64,000 nucleotides of DNA from Alphaproteobacteria bacterium (GTDB taxonomy: Bacteria > Pseudomonadota > Alphaproteobacteria > CACIAM-22H2), in NCBI GenBank assembly GCA_016793165.1, contig JAEULA010000034.1:124001-188000 (forward strand), given 5' to 3'. The notes beneath the pieces are model-generated. The model made no database searches and was not told the DNA's origin. It saw only the letters and a list, made by a program, of their open reading frames with translations. Shown here one piece after another: positions 51,765-60,450 of this stretch (position 1 is its first letter; each line of letters opens with the position of its first letter). A program made the translations under genes and the position numbers.

Positions 51765-52682
51765 ATGCGACGTCCGAATTTCTATGCCGGACTTGAACTT
51801 GCCCGCTTCTCCGAGCGGCGCCGGGACACGGCCTATATCGACCGCCAGATCGCCGGCACCGCCGCGCGGGTCGTGCCCGTGTGGCGCAGCCGCAATCTCG
51901 TGGTGCCGGGCGACCAGCCGCGCGCGGTCTTCCTCGATCCGGCCTCTGTCGACGCGCTCGCGACGCCGCCGAAGCTCCTCGTATTCCTGGGCGAGCGCGA
52001 CGGCGCCAGCTACTTCGCGCTCGACGTCTCCGGTCACGAGGAGAACGCGCTGCCGGCGCTTTTCGGCCCTCAGACGAGCTTCCTCGACCTGCGCTCGGTC
52101 GGCGGCCTGATGGACCGCCAGGAGGGCGCGCTGCTCGCCTATGCCCGCGGCATCCTGCATTGGCATGCCCGGCATCGACATTGCGGCGTCTGCGGCGCGC
52201 CGACCCGCCCCGAGGCCGCCGGCCACGTCCGGCGCTGCACCGACGCGGCCTGCAACACCGAGCATTTCCCGCGCACCGATCCGGCCGTGATCATGCTCGT
52301 CACCCACGAGGATCACGCGCTCCTGGGCCGCCAGCGGATCTGGCCGGCCGGCATGCACTCCACGCTCGCGGGTTTCGTCGAGCCCGGCGAGAGCCTGGAA
52401 GAGGCCGTCTCGCGTGAGGTCTTCGAGGAGGCCGGCGTCTCCGTGGCGGACGTGCGCTACCACTCCTCGCAGCCCTGGCCGTTCCCGTCGTCGATCATGC
52501 TGGGCTTCCATGCCCGGGCGACGTCGCGCGACCTCGCGGTCGATCCCGAGGAGCTCGAGACCGCCGGCTGGTTCAGCCGGTCCTTCCTGCAGCAGACGCA
52601 CGATCCCGATCGGTTCCGCCTGCCGCGCGTGGATTCGATCGCACGTCGGCTGATCGAGGATTGGCTCGCCGGCGCCGCCTAG
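51765..52682 (+). CDS. nudC: NAD+ diphosphatase (Nudix family)
   Basis: NudC of 305 residues. An N-terminal domain is followed by a zinc ribbon (CGVCG around residue 143, then CTDAAC) and the Nudix box GFVEPGESLEEAVSREVFEE with AGV, then SQPWPFPSSIMLGF, the array typical of NADH pyrophosphatases. These hydrolyse NAD(H) and can remove NAD caps from RNA 5' ends. ATG 51765 is chosen because the domain begins there; the open frame to the left runs over ffs. Confidence 0.95.
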   Translation: MRRPNFYAGLELARFSERRRDTAYIDRQIAGTAARVVPVWRSRNLVVPGDQPRAVFLDPASVDALATPPKLLVFLGERDGASYFALDVSGHEENALPALFGPQTSFLDLRSVGGLMDRQEGALLAYARGILHWHARHRHCGVCGAPTRPEAAGHVRRCTDAACNTEHFPRTDPAVIMLVTHEDHALLGRQRIWPAGMHSTLAGFVEPGESLEEAVSREVFEEAGVSVADVRYHSSQPWPFPSSIMLGFHARATSRDLAVDPEELETAGWFSRSFLQQTHDPDRFRLPRVDSIARRLIEDWLAGAA

Positions 52683-52719
52683 CGCGACCGTCGAAGACGC
52701 CGCCGCATCCGGGCCCCGC

Positions 52720-54318
52720 ATGGACTACAGCCGCATCGAATCGCCCGTGTCGCCGCGACCGGCCTTCGACCCGACCCCGGTCGTCACGGCCGCGGTCTTC
52801 GTGCTCGCATCGCTCCTGAACCACAACGCGGTGCTCAATCACTTCCTGCGTTTCGGCGCCGACTCCGACACGCTCTGGCACACCGGATTGTTCTGGCTCG
52901 GCGATCTGCGCCTCACCAACCCGCCGAGCATCGACAACCGCAGCTATTTCGGGACGCACTTCACGCCGTTCCTGATCCTGCCCGGCCTCGTCAGCCGCTT
53001 CCTGCCCTTCGACGCGATGGAGTGGTACGCGCTGGTCATCGGCGCCTGCCACGGCACCACCGCCGCCGTCCTCGCCGCCGCGATCGGCGCCCTGACCCGC
53101 CGGCTCGCGATCGCGCCGTGGACGGGCGCCGCGCTCGCCCTGCTCGGCGGTCTCGCGATGACCCTGAATGCGGTCGCGGCCCAGCTTGCGCGGACGCCGC
53201 ACTACGAGGTCCTGGCGCCCGGCCTGATCCTGGCGACGACCCTTGCCCTCGCGCTCGAGCGGCGCAAGCTCGCCGCGCTCGCCTTCGTCGTGCTCCTCTC
53301 GCTCAAGCAGGACGCGGGACTGCATGCCGCGCTGCTGCTGATGGCCTTCGTCGCCGCGACGTGGTGGACCGAACGCCGCCTGCTGCGCGCCGAGCTCGTC
53401 TTCGCCGCGGCGGGCGTCGCCTACGCGGTGTTCGGCTTCGCCTTCGCGCCGCTCTTCCTCAGCTACTACCAGGGCCACATGGTCGGGTACTTCGTCGGCG
53501 ACCCGCCCTTCGCCCATTGGCGTCTCGACGTGATCGCCACGAAGGTCGACTACTTCGCCTGGCAGTCGGCACATGTCTGGGGGCCGATGCTGGCGTCCTT
53601 CGCCTATGCGGCGGTCCGCCGCGATCTCGGCGCGGCGATCGGTGCGGTCGCGGTGCTGCCGTGGTTCGTCGCGACCGTCTGCCTCACCAACTACCTCACG
53701 GTCTGGGCGCTCGCCTTCCACTACGTCTATCCGGCGCTGATCATGATCGGGTGGCCCGCCGTGCTCGGGCTCTATCGCATCGGTCCGCGCCACCTGACGG
53801 GCGCGACGCGGGGCCTTCTCGCGCTGCAGGCGGCGGTCCTGGCGCTCGCCTTCCTGCCCAAGTTCGGCACGCATCTCGATTTCTATTTCCCGCGCCATCG
53901 GTCCGTTCGGTACGACATCTCCCGCGAGGCGCGCGCGATCGACGACGTGCGGGCGTTCATGGCGGCGCTGCGCACCCACCGCGACGAGCTCGGCAAGCTG
54001 CGTGCCAACGTGATGCTGATATCGTTGGCGCCGCACGACTTCGTGCGCGGCCATTGGATCGACGACATCAAGCCCGGCGACCCGGTCATCGGCGCGATCG
54101 ACACGATCGCCTTCCTCGAGGGCAGCTGGGGCTGCCCGACCGTCAACGGAGTGGCGCAGGCGACGAACCTGCCGTTCGCCTATCACGTCCCGCGGACCCG
54201 CATCGTCGTCCTGACGCGGCGACGGCCGGAGCAGATGCCGAACCTCCTGGCGCTGCTGGAGCCGGCGCGACGCACGCGGCCGGCATTCTGCAGCCTCGCG
54301 GAGCTCGGCGACCGATGA
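52720..54318 (+). CDS. Polytopic membrane protein, DUF2079-like
   Basis: Membrane protein of 532 residues with about nine to ten hydrophobic helices and a hydrophilic C-terminal domain of about 130 residues (from RYDISREARAIDDVRAFMAA). The first periplasmic loop contains HFLRFGADSDTLWHTGLFWL and SYFGTHFTPFLILPG, resembling the acidic first loop of GT-C lipid-linked sugar transferases, as in DUF2079 proteins. It overlaps by four bases a methyltransferase-glycosyltransferase fusion that makes polyprenyl sugars, so this protein may use them as donors. Confidence 0.75.
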   Translation: MDYSRIESPVSPRPAFDPTPVVTAAVFVLASLLNHNAVLNHFLRFGADSDTLWHTGLFWLGDLRLTNPPSIDNRSYFGTHFTPFLILPGLVSRFLPFDAMEWYALVIGACHGTTAAVLAAAIGALTRRLAIAPWTGAALALLGGLAMTLNAVAAQLARTPHYEVLAPGLILATTLALALERRKLAALAFVVLLSLKQDAGLHAALLLMAFVAATWWTERRLLRAELVFAAAGVAYAVFGFAFAPLFLSYYQGHMVGYFVGDPPFAHWRLDVIATKVDYFAWQSAHVWGPMLASFAYAAVRRDLGAAIGAVAVLPWFVATVCLTNYLTVWALAFHYVYPALIMIGWPAVLGLYRIGPRHLTGATRGLLALQAAVLALAFLPKFGTHLDFYFPRHRSVRYDISREARAIDDVRAFMAALRTHRDELGKLRANVMLISLAPHDFVRGHWIDDIKPGDPVIGAIDTIAFLEGSWGCPTVNGVAQATNLPFAYHVPRTRIVVLTRRRPEQMPNLLALLEPARRTRPAFCSLAELGDR

Positions 54319-55766
54319 CCGGCACGCCGGACAAGCAGGCGCGCCCGGCCTTGGTACAGGCTCGATTCGACGCGCTCGCCGACTCTCGCGCGGCCTGGAT
54401 GGCGCGCAATGCGGCGTTCCATGCCGCCGACGAGGCCTATCTGCGCTTCCTGATTCCCGAGGGCCTGCGTGTGCTGGTCGTCGGCTGCGGCATCGGCGAT
54501 CTCGTCGCGGCGCTGCGACCCGCGCGCGGCGTCGGAATCGACATCAGTCCCCGCATGATCGACATCGCACGCGCGCGCCATCCCGGGCTCGAGTTTCATT
54601 GCGGCGACGTCGCCGATCCCGCGTGCATGGATCGGATCGCCGGCCCCTTCGACGTGATCCTGCTGCCGGGAACGATCGGCTTCCTCGACGATTGCCAGGG
54701 CGCGCTGCAGGCGCTGCACCGCTGGTGCGCGCCGGCCACGCGGCTGATCGTCGCCTACCACTCGCGGCTCTGGGAGCCGCTGCTCCAGCTCGCCGAGCGC
54801 CTCGGCCTGAAAATGCCCGAAGGCCAGCAGAACTGGCTGTCGACCCGCGACATCATGAACCTGTTCGACCTCGCCGGTTTCGAGCCGATCCGCCGGGAAT
54901 GGCGGCAGCTGGTGCCGCGGCGCGCCGCCGGCCTCGGTCCGCTGATCAATCGCTATCTCGCGCCGCTCCCCGGCATCCGCCGGCTTTGCCTGCGCAATTA
55001 CATCGTGGGCCGACCGCGGCCGTCGGGCCCGGCGACGGCCGCGCCGCCGCCGAGCGTGAGCGTCGTCATTCCCTGCCGCAATGAGAAGGGCAACATCGAG
55101 AACGCCGTGCGGCGGCTGCCCGACTTCGGCGCGCGCACGGAAATCCTCTTCGTCGAGGGCCACAGTCGCGACGGCACGTTCGAGGAGTGCCTGCGCGTGC
55201 AGGCCGCCTATCCCGACCACGACATCAAGGTCTTCCGCCAGACCGGTAAGGGCAAAGGCGATGCCGTGCGCCTTGGCTTCCACGAAGCCACCGGCGACGT
55301 GCTGCTGATCCTCGACGCCGACCTCACGACGCCGCCCGAGACGATGCCGCGCTTCTACGAGGCCATCGCCTCCGGCCGGGCGGATTTCGCCAATGGCACC
55401 CGCTTCGTATACCCGATGGCGGCGGGCGCCATGCGCTTCCTCAACAACCTCGCCAACCGCGCCTTCGCCCGCGCCTTCTCCTACCTGCTCAACCAGCGCT
55501 TCACCGACACGCTCTGCGGCACCAAGGCGATCCGCCGAAGCGACTATGTGCGCCTCGCCGCCAACCGCGCCTATTTCGGCGAGTTCGATCCGTTCGGCGA
55601 CTTCGACCTGATCTTCGGCGCCGCCAAGCAGAACCTGAAGATGGTCGAGATCCCGATCCGCTACGCCGACCGGGACTACGGCAGCACCAACATCTCGCGC
55701 TTCACGCATGGCTGGCTGCTGCTGCGCATGGTTCTTTTCGCCTGGCGCAAGCTCAAGGCGTTCTGA
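54315..55766 (+). CDS. Fusion of SAM-dependent methyltransferase and family 2 glycosyltransferase
   Basis: Protein of 483 residues with two enzymes in one chain. Residues about 1-230 form a class I methyltransferase with SAM motif VLVVGCGIGDL, GIDISPRMIDIAR and a late DVILLPGTIGFLDD. Residues about 247-483 form a GT2 transferase (VSVVIPCRNEKGNIENAV, DXD as LILDADLTT near residue 332, then NGTRFVYP and FGDFDLIFGAAKQ), close to dolichol/polyprenyl-phosphate mannosyltransferases. A proline/alanine linker (RPSGPATAAPPPS) joins them. ATG 54315 overlaps the membrane protein stop as ATGA. Likely role: making and methylating a lipid-linked sugar. Confidence 0.85.
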   Translation: MTGTPDKQARPALVQARFDALADSRAAWMARNAAFHAADEAYLRFLIPEGLRVLVVGCGIGDLVAALRPARGVGIDISPRMIDIARARHPGLEFHCGDVADPACMDRIAGPFDVILLPGTIGFLDDCQGALQALHRWCAPATRLIVAYHSRLWEPLLQLAERLGLKMPEGQQNWLSTRDIMNLFDLAGFEPIRREWRQLVPRRAAGLGPLINRYLAPLPGIRRLCLRNYIVGRPRPSGPATAAPPPSVSVVIPCRNEKGNIENAVRRLPDFGARTEILFVEGHSRDGTFEECLRVQAAYPDHDIKVFRQTGKGKGDAVRLGFHEATGDVLLILDADLTTPPETMPRFYEAIASGRADFANGTRFVYPMAAGAMRFLNNLANRAFARAFSYLLNQRFTDTLCGTKAIRRSDYVRLAANRAYFGEFDPFGDFDLIFGAAKQNLKMVEIPIRYADRDYGSTNISRFTHGWLLLRMVLFAWRKLKAF

Positions 55767-55822
55767 CGACCGGACGATCCGGGCTTGATCGCGGCGCCCG
55801 CCCGACACATGTTCCGCCGCCC

Positions 55823-56590
55823 ATGAGCGCCACTCTCCCTCGCTCCGCCCTCGTGACCGGCGGCGCCCGTCGCATCGGCCGCGCGATCGTCGAGACGCTC
55901 GCGGCAGACGGCTACGCCGTCGCGATCCATTGCCACGCCTCGCGCGCCGAAGCCGATGCGCTGGCGGCGCGGATCGGCGCGGCGGGCGGGCGCGCGGCGG
56001 TCGTCGTCGCCGATCTCGCCGACGAGGACGCGGTGCAGGGGCTCGTGCCGCAGGCGGAACGGGCGCTGGGCCCCATCGGCATCCTCGTCAACAACGCCTC
56101 GGTGTTCGAGCACGACGACGCGCGGACGGCGACGCGGGCGAGCTGGGATCGCCATCTGGGGACCAATCTCCGCGCGCCCTTCGTGCTGGCGCAGGCGTTT
56201 GCCGGCCGGCTCCCCGCCGAAGCCGACGGCTTGATCGTCAACCTCCTCGACCAGCGCGTCTGGAGCCTGACGCCGCATTTCATCTCCTACACGGTCAGCA
56301 AGAGCGGCCTGTGGACGCTGACCCGGACGCTCGCCCTCGCTCTCGCCCCCCGGATCCGGGTATGCGCGATCGGGCCGGGACCGACCTTGCCCAGCCCGCG
56401 GCAGAGCGAGGCGCAATTCGATCGCCAGGTCGCCGGCGTCCCCTTGCGCCGCGGGCCCGCGCTGGACGAAGTCGCCGCCGCCCTGCGTTTCCTGATCGCC
56501 GCCCGATCTTTCACCGGGCAGATGCTGGCGCTCGACGGCGGCCAGCACCTCAACTGGGGGCCCGCCGGCCCCGCGGCCGCGGAGGAGTGA
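55823..56590 (+). CDS. SDR-family pteridine reductase-like protein (FolM-like)
   Basis: SDR of 255 residues. The cofactor motif TGGARRIG (12-19) matches the TGX3RXG form of pteridine/dihydromonapterin reductases instead of the usual TGX3GXG. NNAS follows LVNN, and the catalytic pair is YTVSK. It is 8 bases upstream of folB, which favours reduction of dihydrofolate or dihydromonapterin. It starts at ATG 55823. Confidence 0.87.
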   Translation: MSATLPRSALVTGGARRIGRAIVETLAADGYAVAIHCHASRAEADALAARIGAAGGRAAVVVADLADEDAVQGLVPQAERALGPIGILVNNASVFEHDDARTATRASWDRHLGTNLRAPFVLAQAFAGRLPAEADGLIVNLLDQRVWSLTPHFISYTVSKSGLWTLTRTLALALAPRIRVCAIGPGPTLPSPRQSEAQFDRQVAGVPLRRGPALDEVAAALRFLIAARSFTGQMLALDGGQHLNWGPAGPAAAEE

Positions 56591-56598
56591 GGGGAGCC

Positions 56599-57009
56599 AT
56601 GACCTCGTCGGTGTTTCCGCCCTCGCCGATCCTGGCGACGGCTGCCAATCGCCTGCGGCACGTCTTCGTCCGCGACCTGATCGTGCCGGCCTCGGTCGGC
56701 GTCTGGAGCCACGAAAAGGGGCGCGCTCAGCGGGTCCGGATCAACATCGATCTCGGTGTCGGCGAGCCGCCCGTCCCACCGCCAGATCGTCTCGATGCCG
56801 TCGTGTGCTATGACCGGGTCACCCGAGCCGTGCGGGCCCTGGCCGCAGGCGAGCACGTCCACCTGCTGGAGACCCTGGCCGAACGGATTGCGGCTGTTGC
56901 CCTCGAAGATCCGCGCGTCCGCAACGTCCGGGTGCGAGTCGAAAAGCTCGATGTCTACGCCGATGCGGCCTCGGTCGGCGTCGAAATCGAGCGAATTGCG
57001 CCGGAATGA
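56599..57009 (+). CDS. folB: Dihydroneopterin aldolase
   Basis: FolB of 136 residues: VFVRDLIVPASVGVWSHEKG at the start, then RINIDLGV, AVVCYDRVTRAVRALA, HVHLLETLAERIA with the catalytic region and VRVRVEKLDVYADAASVGVE carrying the catalytic lysine. It converts dihydroneopterin to 6-hydroxymethyl-dihydropterin in folate synthesis. GAGTGAGGGGAGCC precedes ATG 56599. Paired with the FolM-like reductase. Confidence 0.92.
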   Translation: MTSSVFPPSPILATAANRLRHVFVRDLIVPASVGVWSHEKGRAQRVRINIDLGVGEPPVPPPDRLDAVVCYDRVTRAVRALAAGEHVHLLETLAERIAAVALEDPRVRNVRVRVEKLDVYADAASVGVEIERIAPE

Positions 57010-57311
57010 CCCGGCGGCAATGAATTGCCCACAGCGCGCCGCCAAGGAGAAACATCGTGGCCAGGCCCCCTGATAGGCCGCCTAACGTTGCCGAGACGAG
57101 ACAACGGCAGACATTCGAAGCATTGCGAATCAATGGGTTGCCAAAACTGGCTAAAATTTAGTCAACGCGACGCAAACCCCTGTAAAACGTGACGCGCGCG
57201 CTTCTCTGGGATTGGTTGCCAACAGACTTGTCCACAGGATCAGTGGAAAGGCGTACTCCAAAGGGCGTGGACGAGGTTCCTCTCGGTTATCGCCCGTAGG
57301 CTGCAGATCCG
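57010..57311. other. 302-base AT-richer intergenic region before uvrC
   Basis: This stretch is visibly less GC-rich than its surroundings around 57105-57190. It holds a 34-codon open frame with a good ribosome site (57057-57161), a 9-base direct repeat GGTTGCCAA at 57136 and 57214, each within a short dyad, and TTGTCCACA at 57228. The uvrC promoter should lie here, but no clear -35/-10 pair could be assigned. Confidence 0.6.
57057..57161 (+). CDS. Candidate 34-residue small protein, unknown
   Basis: GTG start at 57057 with AAGGAG (57044-57049) at ideal spacing; stop TAG at 57159-57161. The predicted peptide is basic (starts MARPPDRPPNVAETRQ, ends INGLPKLAKI) with no membrane segment. It would be a leader peptide or small protein before uvrC. 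The ribosome site is the only support; chance is quite possible. Confidence 0.3.
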   Translation: MARPPDRPPNVAETRQRQTFEALRINGLPKLAKI

Positions 57312-59231
57312 ATGTCCGACGCCGAGGATCCCGAACTCGAAGTGGAGGCCGACAGTCCGGCGAGCTTCAAGGCCGGCGCGCAGGTGCTGCGCACGGCGCT
57401 GGCGACCATTCCCATGGGACCCGGCGTCTACCGGATGCTCGATGCGCGCGGTGACGCGCTCTACGTCGGCAAGGCGCGCAGCCTGAAGCGGCGCGTCGCC
57501 CAGTACCTGCAATGGACGCGGCTGCCGACGCGGCTTCAGCGGATGGTCGCCGAGACGCGGCGCGTCGAGATCGTCGTCACCCACACCGAGGTCGAAGCGC
57601 TCCTGCTGGAGAGCAACCTCATCAAGCGCCTGATGCCGCGCTTCAACGTTCTGCTGCGCGACGACAAGTCGTTCCCCTATATCGCCATCCTCCGCGATCA
57701 CGAGTTCCCGCAGATCGCCAAGCATCGTGGCGCGCGGGTCAGGCCCGGCGACTATTTCGGTCCCTTCGCCTCGGCGGGCGCGGTGAACCAGACCCTGACC
57801 GCGCTGCAGCGCGCCTTCCTCCTGCGCTCGTGCTCGGACGCCGTCTTCGGCAACCGCACGCGACCCTGCCTGCTGTTCCAGATCAAGCGCTGCTCGGCGC
57901 CGTGCGTCCAGCGCATCGCGGCGGAGGATTACGGCCGGCTCGTCGCCGATGCGCGCGCCTTCCTCGCCGGACGATCGCGCGAGGCGCAGACGGCGCTCGT
58001 GGAGAAGATGCAGGCCGCCTCCGCCGCGCTCGATTTCGAAGGCGCCGCGCTGTATCGCGACCGCATCCGGGCGCTGACGCAGATCCAGAGCCGGCAGGAC
58101 ATCAATCTCGAGGGCGTCGGCGATGCGGACGTGATCGCGATCCACCAGGCCGGCGGCGCTTCGGCGATCCAGGTGTTCTTCTTCCGCGGCGGCCGCAACT
58201 GCGGCAACCGCCCGTATTTCCCGAAGCACGACCGCACGCTCGATGCGGCCGAGGTGCTCGCCTCCTTCGTCGGCCAGTTCTACGACGACAAGCCGCCGCC
58301 GGAACTGGTGCTGCTGTCGCACGACGTGCCCGAGCACGATCTGCTCGAGGCCGCGCTGAGCGAGAAGGCCGGGCATCGCGTCTATATCCACGCGCCCGAG
58401 CGCGGCGAAAAGCGCAAGGCGATCGAGCACGCGGTCACCAACGCCAAGGAGGCGCTCGCGCGACGAAGCGTCGACGACGCGCGCCAGGGCGAGCTGCTCG
58501 AGGGCGTCGCGCGCGTGTTCGGCCTGCCGGGCCCGCCGCAGCGCATCGAGGTCTACGACAACAGCCACATCATGGGCCGCGAGGCGATCGGCGCGATGAT
58601 CGTCGCCGGGCCCGAGGGCCTGATGAAGGGCGCCTATCGGAAGTTCAACATCCGGAACCTCAAGTCGGCCGCCAATCCGGACGGCATCGAGCCGGGCGAC
58701 GATTTCGGCATGATGCGCGAGGTCTTCACCCGCCGCTTCGCGCGCGCGCTGAAGGAGGATCCCGACCGTTCCGGAAGCACCTGGCCCGACCTCGTGCTCG
58801 TCGACGGGGGCGAGGGCCAGCTCGCCGCCGCGACCGGCGCGCTGGCCGAGCTCGGCATCGACGACGTCGTGCTCGTCGGCGTCGCGAAGGGGCCGGATCG
58901 CGACGCCGGCCGCGAGCGCTTCTTTCGGGCGGGGCAGGCGCCGTTCCAGCTGCCGCCCAACGATCCGGTTCTCTTCTTCCTGCAGAGGTTGCGAGACGAG
59001 GCGCATCGCTTCGCGATCGGCGGCCATCGCGCGCGGCGCTCCGCGCTCATCCACGGCTCCGCGCTCGACGAGATCGCCGGCATCGGCCCCAAGCGCAAGA
59101 AGGCGCTGCTGCTGCATTTCGGTTCGGCGCGTGCGGTGGCGCGTGCCGGACTCGCCGATCTGCAGGCCGTCGCCGGCATCGACGCCGCGACGGCCCGAAA
59201 GATCTATGACCACTTTCAAGGGCCCGGCTAA
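57312..59231 (+). CDS. uvrC: Excinuclease ABC subunit C
   Basis: UvrC of 639 residues. The GIY-YIG nuclease domain is near residues 34-115 ([20 protein letters not shown]), a cysteine cluster region is RSCSDAVFG and [11 protein letters not shown], and the UVR domain is near residue 220. The C-terminal RNase H-like nuclease has [10 protein letters not shown] and [13 protein letters not shown], and two helix-hairpin-helix motifs end the chain ([18 protein letters not shown]). It makes both incisions in nucleotide excision repair. It starts at ATG 57312. Confidence 0.97.
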   Translation: MSDAEDPELEVEADSPASFKAGAQVLRTALATIPMGPGVYRMLDARGDALYVGKARSLKRRVAQYLQWTRLPTRLQRMVAETRRVEIVVTHTEVEALLLESNLIKRLMPRFNVLLRDDKSFPYIAILRDHEFPQIAKHRGARVRPGDYFGPFASAGAVNQTLTALQRAFLLRSCSDAVFGNRTRPCLLFQIKRCSAPCVQRIAAEDYGRLVADARAFLAGRSREAQTALVEKMQAASAALDFEGAALYRDRIRALTQIQSRQDINLEGVGDADVIAIHQAGGASAIQVFFFRGGRNCGNRPYFPKHDRTLDAAEVLASFVGQFYDDKPPPELVLLSHDVPEHDLLEAALSEKAGHRVYIHAPERGEKRKAIEHAVTNAKEALARRSVDDARQGELLEGVARVFGLPGPPQRIEVYDNSHIMGREAIGAMIVAGPEGLMKGAYRKFNIRNLKSAANPDGIEPGDDFGMMREVFTRRFARALKEDPDRSGSTWPDLVLVDGGEGQLAAATGALAELGIDDVVLVGVAKGPDRDAGRERFFRAGQAPFQLPPNDPVLFFLQRLRDEAHRFAIGGHRARRSALIHGSALDEIAGIGPKRKKALLLHFGSARAVARAGLADLQAVAGIDAATARKIYDHFQGPG

Positions 59232-59279
59232 ACTCCGCCCGTATTTCCCGCGTCCCGGCCCGACCTAGATTGGAGCGTG

Positions 59280-59939
59280 ATGTTCGGTTCGCTGCCGATG
59301 TGCCTGACGTTCGCGCGAATCGCCGCGATCCCGCTGCTGGTGGTCCTGTTCTATCTGGACGGCGAGCCGTGGCGTTACGCGGCCTGCGCGCTGTACACGG
59401 CCGCGGCCGTCACGGACTACCTGGACGGCTATTTCGCGCGCGCATGGAAGCAGCAATCCAAGCTCGGGCGGATGTTCGATCCGATCGCGGACAAACTGCT
59501 GGTTGCGTCGACGATCCTCCTGCTGGTCGCCTTCCGCCGCGTCGCGGGCATCGACGTGCTTGCCGCCCTCGTCATCCTCTGCCGCGAGGTCCTCGTCTCG
59601 GGCCTGCGCGAATTCCTCGCCGAGTTGCGCGCCATCCTGCCGGTCAGCCGGCTGGCGAAGTGGAAGACCGGCATGCAAATGACCGCGCTCGGATTCCTGA
59701 TTGTCGGCGACGCCCAGGCGACGGCCGTGCTGCCGGTGCTCCTGATCGGCGAGATCCTGCTGTGGATCGCGGCCGCGCTGACGCTGATCACCGGCTACGA
59801 CTACCTCGCCGAGGGCCTCAAGCACATCGACGACAAGCCCGTCACCCACGGCACCCGCCCGGCGCCGCCGGCTCCGGCGGTCGATGCCCAGGCCGGCTCG
59901 AACGCGGCGCGCGCGGCGAGGCCGGCCGCGCCGACATGA
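59280..59939 (+). CDS. pgsA: CDP-diacylglycerol-glycerol-3-phosphate 3-phosphatidyltransferase
   Basis: Membrane enzyme of 219 residues making phosphatidylglycerophosphate. The CDP-alcohol transferase motif is complete: D46-x2-D49-G50-x2-A53-R54-x8-G63-x3-D67-x3-D71. It begins MFGSLPMCLTFARI as usual; ATG 59280 follows an in-frame GTG at 59277. TAGATT at 59266-59271 would place the transcript start within about two bases of the ATG. A disordered alanine/proline tail of about 35 residues (THGTRPAPPAPAVD onward) is unusual. Downstream mobB overlaps by four bases. Confidence 0.95.
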   Translation: MFGSLPMCLTFARIAAIPLLVVLFYLDGEPWRYAACALYTAAAVTDYLDGYFARAWKQQSKLGRMFDPIADKLLVASTILLLVAFRRVAGIDVLAALVILCREVLVSGLREFLAELRAILPVSRLAKWKTGMQMTALGFLIVGDAQATAVLPVLLIGEILLWIAAALTLITGYDYLAEGLKHIDDKPVTHGTRPAPPAPAVDAQAGSNAARAARPAAPT

Positions 59940-60439
59940 AGATCTTCGGCTTCGCCGGCTGGAGCGGAAGCGGCAAGACGACCCTCCTGACGAAGCTGAT
60001 CCCCGACTTCGTCGCCCGCGGCCTGCGCGTGTCGACGATCAAGCACGCCCATCACCGCTTCGACATCGATCGGCCCGGCAAGGACTCCTACGAGCATCGC
60101 CAGGCCGGCGCGACCGAGGTGCTGATCTCTTCGAGTCATCGCTTCGCCCTGATGCACGAACTGCGCGACGAGCCGGAGCCGAGCCTCGACGCGCTGGTCG
60201 CCCGCATGACGCCGGTCGACCTGCTCCTGATCGAGGGCTTCAAGTTCGATCCGCACGACAAGCTCGAGATCCACCGCCCGTCGCTCGGCAAGCCGCTGCT
60301 GGCGCGCGAGGATCCGCACATCGTCGCCGTCGCAAGCGATGTCGAGATTCCTGGATTGCACGTGCCGCGGCTCGACCTCGCGGACGTCGCGGGGATCGCC
60401 GAGTTCGTCATCGCGCGCTGCGCGCTGTCGACGCCCTGA
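59936..60439 (+). CDS. mobB: Molybdopterin-guanine dinucleotide biosynthesis adapter protein MobB
   Basis: P-loop protein of 167 residues: GWSGSGKTTLLTKLI near residue 8, STIKHAHHRFDIDRPGKDSY, and DLLLIEGFKFD. It binds GTP and assists MobA in making bis-MGD cofactor. ATG 59936 overlaps the pgsA stop. moeA follows 11 bases later. Confidence 0.95.
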   Translation: MKIFGFAGWSGSGKTTLLTKLIPDFVARGLRVSTIKHAHHRFDIDRPGKDSYEHRQAGATEVLISSSHRFALMHELRDEPEPSLDALVARMTPVDLLLIEGFKFDPHDKLEIHRPSLGKPLLAREDPHIVAVASDVEIPGLHVPRLDLADVAGIAEFVIARCALSTP

Positions 60440-60450
60440 GGGCGCCCGCC

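Noticed and set aside
56819-57133. Minus-strand frame with a membrane-like segment opposite folB and its downstream gap
   Set aside because: Most of it lies antisense to folB and turns arginine-rich; the hydrophobic part is short and has no ribosome site. Judged a shadow frame.
57228-57236. TTGTCCACA, one mismatch from a DnaA box
   Set aside because: A single site without clustering, AT-rich unwinding region or dnaA/dnaN neighbours; expected by chance in 64 kb.
57270-57300. GTTC-like pair that could be a LexA box before uvrC
   Set aside because: The spacing and second half-site do not fit GTTC-N7-GTTC; the second element reads GTTA at N6.
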